Part shown: positions 5,289 to 8,588 of the stretch, piece after piece
How the letters are laid out: the number at the start of each line of letters is the position of its first letter
Numbering within the stretch: the stretch's first letter is position 1
Assembly (NCBI GenBank): GCA_937915065.1
Contig: CALDMR010000036.1
Location: 1-8,588 of the forward strand
Length of the DNA stretch: 8,588 nt
Source of the DNA: an uncultured Clostridia bacterium
GTDB lineage: Bacteria > Bacillota > Clostridia > Oscillospirales > Oscillospiraceae
Direction: 5' to 3'
The notes under the pieces: generated by a model
Told to the model about the DNA's origin: nothing
Seen by the model: only the letters and a program-made list of their open reading frames with translations
The model's database searches: none
Position numbers and translations under genes: made by a program

Positions 5289-7595
5289 ATGCATATCCAT
5301 TCTTTCTCTCAAATCTTTAAGGAAGACATTCCCATGGTATTCCGGATTTTTGCCCGGGATCTGAAGATTCTGCTCCACCGCCCCGTGGCGCTGATCATCG
5401 TATTGGGCATCGCCTTTCTCCCCAGTCTCTATGCCTGGGTCAATATCTGGGCCAACTGGGATCCCTACGGCAACACCGGCAACCTGCAGGTGGCCGTGGC
5501 CAGCAACGACGCCGGATATAATATAGAGGGCGTAGACATCAATATGGGCGAGAGTATTGTGGATAATCTGCACACCAACGACGCCATCGGCTGGCAGTTT
5601 GTGGACGAAGAGGCCGCCCGGGAGGGCGTCCGCTCCGGCAATTACTATGCCGCGGTGATCATTCCGGAAACTTTTTCCGAGGATGTCGTCACCTTCATCA
5701 CCGACGAAACCGAACGACCGGCGATCGAATACTGCAGCAACGAAAAGAAAAACGCCATTGCCACCAAAATCACCAATACCGGCGTGAGCACCCTGCGCAC
5801 CACCATTAACGAGCAGTTTGTCAACACGGTCTCCTCCACCATACTGGATGTGCTGAATCTCACCGACAACCTTTTATCCGATAAGGGCGATGCCCTGGTG
5901 GACGATCTGACCGCCAGCCTGCAGAAAACCCAGCAGGATCTGGCAGACTTCACGGTTTCTGTGGATGCGCTGATCGAAACCGCCCGCTCCGCCCAGGAGC
6001 TGACCGCCGCAGCCCAGGCCCTGCTGCCGGATCTGGACGGTACCGTCAATGACAATATCACCGCCCTGGAAAACCTGCGGCTGCTCACCAAAAGCGCCGG
6101 CAGCACCGGCAGCGCCCTGACCGACACATTGGATCAAAACCTCTCCGCCCTGCTTGCCACCGGCGAGGGGCTCTACGACAACCTGGAGGATGCCGCCGCC
6201 GACGCTGAGACTATCAGTGCCGACGCCGCCGGCGCTTTGGATCGGGCCTCCGCCACGGCTTACGCCGCCGCTGGCTCCGTCAAGCAGGTGCGCGATTTCC
6301 TTTCAGACAACGAAAACATATTTCTCGCCATGGCCAAGCGGCTGGACGACGCCATCGACGCCTTGAAAGGCAAGATCCCCGTTCCCTTGGTTGAAGCCGA
6401 TACCTCCCGCGGCACGTTGCAGTCCGCCCTCAAGCGGGCCATCGACAAAGAGATCGCCGCCCTGGATCAGATGTACAGCGACCTGCGCACCATCGGCCGC
6501 GATACAGCGCGGGCCGCCGACGCCATCCGCACCGGAGGCGCGCTGCCGGCGGCCGATCTGGCTGCGCTGCGGTCCGATCTGAAAACTCTGCGCAGTGACC
6601 TGACCACCGTGAAAGACAGCTATCAGAGCGATGTTGCCCCTCTATTGGACGATACCGTCTCCCAGTTTTACACCTGCCTGGACAGCCTGTCCGATCTGCT
6701 GCTGACCACCAACCAGAATCTTCCCCTGCTGGGCAATGTTCTGACCGGCGTGGACCATTCCCTGGATCATGCCATCATCGCCCTGGAGAGCGGCAAGACC
6801 TTGATCGGCAATGCCCAGGAGGATATCGACTCGCTGCTGACCGATCTGAACAACACAGAAAAGGATGCGCGGCTGGCCAAGCTGATGGATCTGATCCGCA
6901 GCGACCCCAATCTGATCGCAGACTTTATTGCCTCCCCCGTCCAGGTCAATACGACTCATATTTATCCCGTGGAAAATTACGGCTCCGCCATGACACCCTT
7001 TTACAGCATTCTTGCCATCTGGGTGGGCGGTCTGCTGATGTGCTCTATTCTGAAAACCAATGTGCGGGAAGATGAAAAGCTGAAGCGCTTCGGCCCCACA
7101 GTGGCCTACTTCGGCCGCTACTGCCTGTTCGCCCTGGTGGCGGTGCTGCAGGCACTGATCATCTGCCTGGGTGATTTGTACATTCTGCGGATCCAGTGCC
7201 TCCATCCCGCCCAGTTTATTCTGGTAGGCGTGGTGGCCGCCCTGGTCTACTCCCTGATGATGTTCACCCTGACCGTTTCCTTCAAGGATGTGGGCAAAGC
7301 CATCGCCGTGATCATCATGGTGATCCAGGTGGCCGGATCCGGCGGCACCTTCCCTGCGGAAGTGCTTCCCTCTTTCTTCCAGGCAGTGAACCCGTATCTG
7401 CCCTTCACCTTCTGCATCAACGCCATGCGCGAATGCATCGCCGGAATGTATGCCAATGCCTATGCCCTGGATCTGATCCGGCTGTGCATCATTTATGTGC
7501 CCATCTCCCTGCTGATCGGCGTAGTGCTGCGCCGCCCCGTGATCTGGCTGATGAATTTCTTCGAGCACCAGGTGGAAAAGACCGGCCTGCTGTGA
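5289..7595 (+). CDS. YhgE/Pip-family large membrane protein with ABC-2-type C-terminus
   Basis: Members of this family include the Lactococcus phage-infection protein Pip and are related to YueB/EsaA of type VII secretion loci; their cellular role is poorly defined. The 768-residue protein has the standard layout. A first membrane helix lies at about 32-54 with the N-terminal signature PVALIIVLGIAFLPSLYAW, then WANWDPYGNTGNLQVAV. A large outside-facing domain (about 60-560) is rich in Ala, Asp, Leu and Thr with coiled-coil-like stretches (about 195-350 and 375-535). At least five C-terminal membrane helices (about 569-588, 609-633, 640-662, 668-685, 729-748) include the family segment VAGSGGTFPAEVLPSFFQAVNPYLPFT. 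The ATG at 5289 is chosen because AGGAGG (5278-5283) precedes it by 5 nt; the ATG at 5334 (MVFRIFARDLK, with AAGGA upstream) fits the usual family N-terminus and is a real alternative. No ATPase gene is adjacent. Confidence 0.9.
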   Translation: MHIHSFSQIFKEDIPMVFRIFARDLKILLHRPVALIIVLGIAFLPSLYAWVNIWANWDPYGNTGNLQVAVASNDAGYNIEGVDINMGESIVDNLHTNDAIGWQFVDEEAAREGVRSGNYYAAVIIPETFSEDVVTFITDETERPAIEYCSNEKKNAIATKITNTGVSTLRTTINEQFVNTVSSTILDVLNLTDNLLSDKGDALVDDLTASLQKTQQDLADFTVSVDALIETARSAQELTAAAQALLPDLDGTVNDNITALENLRLLTKSAGSTGSALTDTLDQNLSALLATGEGLYDNLEDAAADAETISADAAGALDRASATAYAAAGSVKQVRDFLSDNENIFLAMAKRLDDAIDALKGKIPVPLVEADTSRGTLQSALKRAIDKEIAALDQMYSDLRTIGRDTARAADAIRTGGALPAADLAALRSDLKTLRSDLTTVKDSYQSDVAPLLDDTVSQFYTCLDSLSDLLLTTNQNLPLLGNVLTGVDHSLDHAIIALESGKTLIGNAQEDIDSLLTDLNNTEKDARLAKLMDLIRSDPNLIADFIASPVQVNTTHIYPVENYGSAMTPFYSILAIWVGGLLMCSILKTNVREDEKLKRFGPTVAYFGRYCLFALVAVLQALIICLGDLYILRIQCLHPAQFILVGVVAALVYSLMMFTLTVSFKDVGKAIAVIIMVIQVAGSGGTFPAEVLPSFFQAVNPYLPFTFCINAMRECIAGMYANAYALDLIRLCIIYVPISLLIGVVLRRPVIWLMNFFEHQVEKTGLL

Positions 7596-7684
7596 CCTTT
7601 CGCCGCTCAAACCGCAAATATCGACAAAAGGCAGCACCGTTTTTCCCGCGCCGTTGTCAAGGTACACGAACATTGAAAAACCCC
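7596..7684. other. Spacer after the YhgE/Pip gene, no clear feature
   Basis: This is the first part of the 328-bp gap between the YhgE/Pip gene and purE. I see no convincing terminator for the membrane protein gene: the only inverted repeat is CAAGG near 7660 with CCTTG at the purE -35 box, 5 bp with a long loop. The rest of the gap holds the purE promoter and leader described separately. Confidence 0.4.
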
Positions 7685-7713
7685 TTGAATTTCCCCCGCG
7701 TTTCCGATAAGAT
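7685..7713 (+). promoter_or_regulatory. SigmaA-type promoter of the purE-purC unit
   Basis: TTGAAT (7685-7690), a 17-bp spacer and TAAGAT (7708-7713). The predicted start at about 7720 gives a leader of about 200 nt before purE. TATACA a few bases further on is a possible alternative -10 box but has poor spacing. Confidence 0.7.
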
Positions 7714-7743
7714 ATACATATATTTTATTGTGGGAGGGAACTT

Positions 7744-7792
7744 CATGAATCGTCCTGTTCTAATCCATTGTCTGTTCCAGGGTCGCTTCATG
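7744..7792 (+). ncRNA. Imperfect hairpin in the purE leader
   Basis: CATGAA (7744-7749) pairs with TTCATG (7787-7792). After a one-base mismatch, CG (7751-7752) pairs with CG (7784-7785), and after a small internal loop CCTG (7754-7757) pairs with CAGG (7778-7781), leaving a 20-nt loop. The start codon of the short leader ORF lies in the first stem. No purine, PRPP, ZTP, THF or T-box signature is recognisable. The role is unknown; it could be a regulatory RNA domain or a chance fold. Confidence 0.35.
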
Positions 7793-7813
7793 TCCGCATC
7801 CAAAATCGCATAA
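7745..7813 (+). CDS. Possible 22-residue leader peptide upstream of purE
   Basis: A short ORF begins at ATG 7745, 7 nt after GGGAGG (7732-7737) and about 25 nt after the predicted transcript start. It encodes a 22-residue peptide starting MNRPVLIHCLFQG and ending SASKIA, and stops at TAA 7811-7813, 11 nt before the terminator-like hairpin at 7825. Promoter, ribosome binding site, short ORF, hairpin and structural gene in this order resemble a translation-sensitive attenuator. There is no run of one amino acid that would suggest what is sensed. It matches no protein I recognise, and the coding claim rests only on the ribosome binding site and position. Confidence 0.4.
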   Translation: MNRPVLIHCLFQGRFMSASKIA

Positions 7814-7824
7814 ACACTACCAGT

Positions 7825-7854
7825 GCAGACCGCCGCGGGCGGTCTGCGCTTTTT
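7825..7854 (+). terminator. Terminator-like hairpin (possible attenuator) before purE
   Basis: GCAGACCGCC (7825-7834) pairs perfectly with GGCGGTCTGC (7838-7847) over a 3-nt loop, followed by GC and TTTTTG. It lies downstream of the only good promoter in the gap and about 70 nt before the purE start, so purE transcription must pass through it. That position suggests premature termination controlling purE-purC, but I could not find a convincing competing antiterminator. Confidence 0.7.
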
Positions 7855-7923
7855 GTTTCCCGCGCCCGGCTTCCCACAAAACCATATCCCATCCGACACC
7901 CAAAAGAACGAGGAGGAACTGTG

Positions 7924-8415
7924 ATGAAAAAAGTTGCCGTAATCATGGGGTCTGACAGTGACTGGCCCGTTGTGAAGGCCGCCTGCACCCAGCTCAAAGA
8001 CTTCGGCATCACCTTTGAAGCCCACATTCTCAGCGCCCACCGCACGCCGGCAGAAGCCGCAGCCTTTGCCAAATCCGCCCGGGAGCGCGATTTTGGCGTT
8101 ATCATCTGCGCTGCCGGCATGGCCGCCCATCTGGCCGGCGCTTTCGCCGCCAACACCACCCTGCCCATCATCGGCATTCCCATGAAAGGCGGCGCCATGG
8201 ACGGGCTGGACGCTCTGCTGGCCACCGTTCAGATGCCCAGCGGCATTCCCGTGGCCACCGTAGCCCTGAACGGCGCAAAAAATGCCGCCGTGCTGGCCGT
8301 ACAGATCCTGGCAGTCTCCGATGCGGAACTGGCTGCCAGATTGGACGATGCCCGGGCCAAAATGAGCGCCCAGATCGCAGAAAAAGAAGCCAAGCTCCAG
8401 GCCGAGCTGAACTGA
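7924..8415 (+). CDS. purE: N5-carboxyaminoimidazole ribonucleotide mutase (PurE, class I)
   Basis: PurE rearranges N5-CAIR to CAIR in de novo purine synthesis, acting after PurK. The 163-residue protein shows the phosphate-binding MGSDSDWPV (8-16), the catalytic SAHRTP (37-42, with the conserved His at 39), CAAGMAAHLAG (62-72) and MPSGIPVATVALNGAKNAAVLA (104-125). The overall pattern is class I. One local variation is that the usual AGAGGAAHL reads CAAGMAAHL. The ATG at 7924 is preceded by AGGAGG (7911-7916) with a 7-nt gap; the GTG just before it at 7921 would be only 4 nt away. The C-terminal tail (about 134-163) is a charged helix. purC, which acts next in the pathway, follows 77 nt downstream, so the two are probably one transcript controlled by the leader hairpins upstream. 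Confidence 0.96.
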   Translation: MKKVAVIMGSDSDWPVVKAACTQLKDFGITFEAHILSAHRTPAEAAAFAKSARERDFGVIICAAGMAAHLAGAFAANTTLPIIGIPMKGGAMDGLDALLATVQMPSGIPVATVALNGAKNAAVLAVQILAVSDAELAARLDDARAKMSAQIAEKEAKLQAELN

Positions 8416-8424
8416 CAGGACCCC

Positions 8425-8449
8425 GGGAGCCGGCCACCCTCCGGTTCCC
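8425..8449 (+). repeat. GC-rich hairpin between purE and purC
   Basis: GGGAGCCGG (8425-8433) pairs with CCGGTTCCC (8441-8449), 9 pairs with one G-U, over a 7-nt loop. It begins 9 bp after the purE stop. No T-run follows, so it is more likely an RNA-stabilising or processing element in the purE-purC message than a terminator. Confidence 0.5.
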
Positions 8450-8492
8450 GCACCATAAACATTTAAATGATCATCATATGGAGGAATGTATC

Positions 8493-8588
8493 ATGGAAAA
8501 GAAACTTGTTTACACCGGCAAAACCAAAGATGTTTTTGCGCTGGACAACGGCAACTATCTGCTGAAGTTCAAGGATGACTGCACCGGC
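8493..8588 (+). CDS. purC: SAICAR synthetase, N-terminal part only
   Basis: PurC joins CAIR and aspartate using ATP to give SAICAR, the purine-pathway step after PurE. Only 32 codons are inside the window, beginning MEKKLVYTGKTKDVFALDNG and reaching LLKFKDDCTG. YTGKTKDV and the FKDD segment match the N-terminal nucleotide-binding loop and second strand of PurC, in the form usual for Clostridia. The ATG follows GGAGG (8480-8484) by 8 nt. The gene order purE-purC and the shared strand support the call despite the short sequence. Confidence 0.9.
   Translation, partial: MEKKLVYTGKTKDVFALDNGNYLLKFKDDCTG

Noticed and set aside
7600..7680. Terminator for the YhgE/Pip gene
   Set aside because: The TTTTT at 7641-7645 is not preceded by a usable stem; the only nearby repeat (CAAGG/CCTTG) is short with a long loop.
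7720..7860. 6S RNA or a known riboswitch (purine, ZTP, PRPP, T-box) upstream of purE
   Set aside because: 6S RNA is sometimes found near pur genes, but the stretch from the promoter to the terminator is only about 140 nt and shows no long bubble-interrupted rod. None of the conserved cores of the listed riboswitches is visible.
7768..7923. In-frame upstream extension of purE to an ATG at 7768
   Set aside because: PurE proteins start close to the KVAVIMGS strand; the extension would read through the terminator hairpin, and AGGAGG clearly marks 7924.

Overview
The window looks like chromosomal DNA from a GC-rich member of the Clostridia, most likely an Oscillospiraceae-type gut Firmicute. The reasons are near-perfect AGGAGG ribosome binding sites, sigmaA-type promoters with 17-18 bp spacers, the gene order rpmG-secE-nusG-rplK-rplA, a CsaB-type pyruvyl transferase (typical of bacteria that anchor S-layer proteins by SLH domains), and a PurC whose N-terminus is of the clostridial type. 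The family-level placement is an inference from style and has not been tested by alignment.

Layout. Positions 1-2147, minus strand, hold a translation/secretion/transcription operon: rpmG (L33), secE, nusG, rplK (L11, GTG start) and the first three quarters of rplA (L1, TTG start), which runs off the left edge. A clear promoter at 2287-2316 drives it, followed by a roughly 130-nt structured leader. Two GUGGGAG elements, one before rplK and one before rplA, resemble the L1 binding site of 23S rRNA and may mediate autoregulation. From a separate promoter on the plus strand, ruvX (yqgF) is read from 2435. A third strong promoter (2923-2951) drives a GT4 glycosyltransferase gene and csaB, which probably form a cell-wall polysaccharide unit ending at a good intrinsic terminator (5235-5274). 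Directly after that terminator, with no promoter visible in between, lies a large YhgE/Pip-family membrane protein gene (5289-7595).

Positions 7596-7923 form the regulatory region of the purine genes purE and purC. It holds a promoter, a possible 22-codon leader ORF inside an imperfect hairpin, and a 10-bp GC-rich terminator-like hairpin before purE. This attenuator-like layout matches no riboswitch class I recognise. purC follows after a hairpin-bearing spacer and is cut by the right edge.

The protein-coding content is mostly core genome and I see no mobile element, CRISPR array, tRNA or rRNA. The most interesting unexplained material is in the untranslated leaders (rpmG, rplK/rplA, purE) and in the placement of yhgE right behind a terminator.
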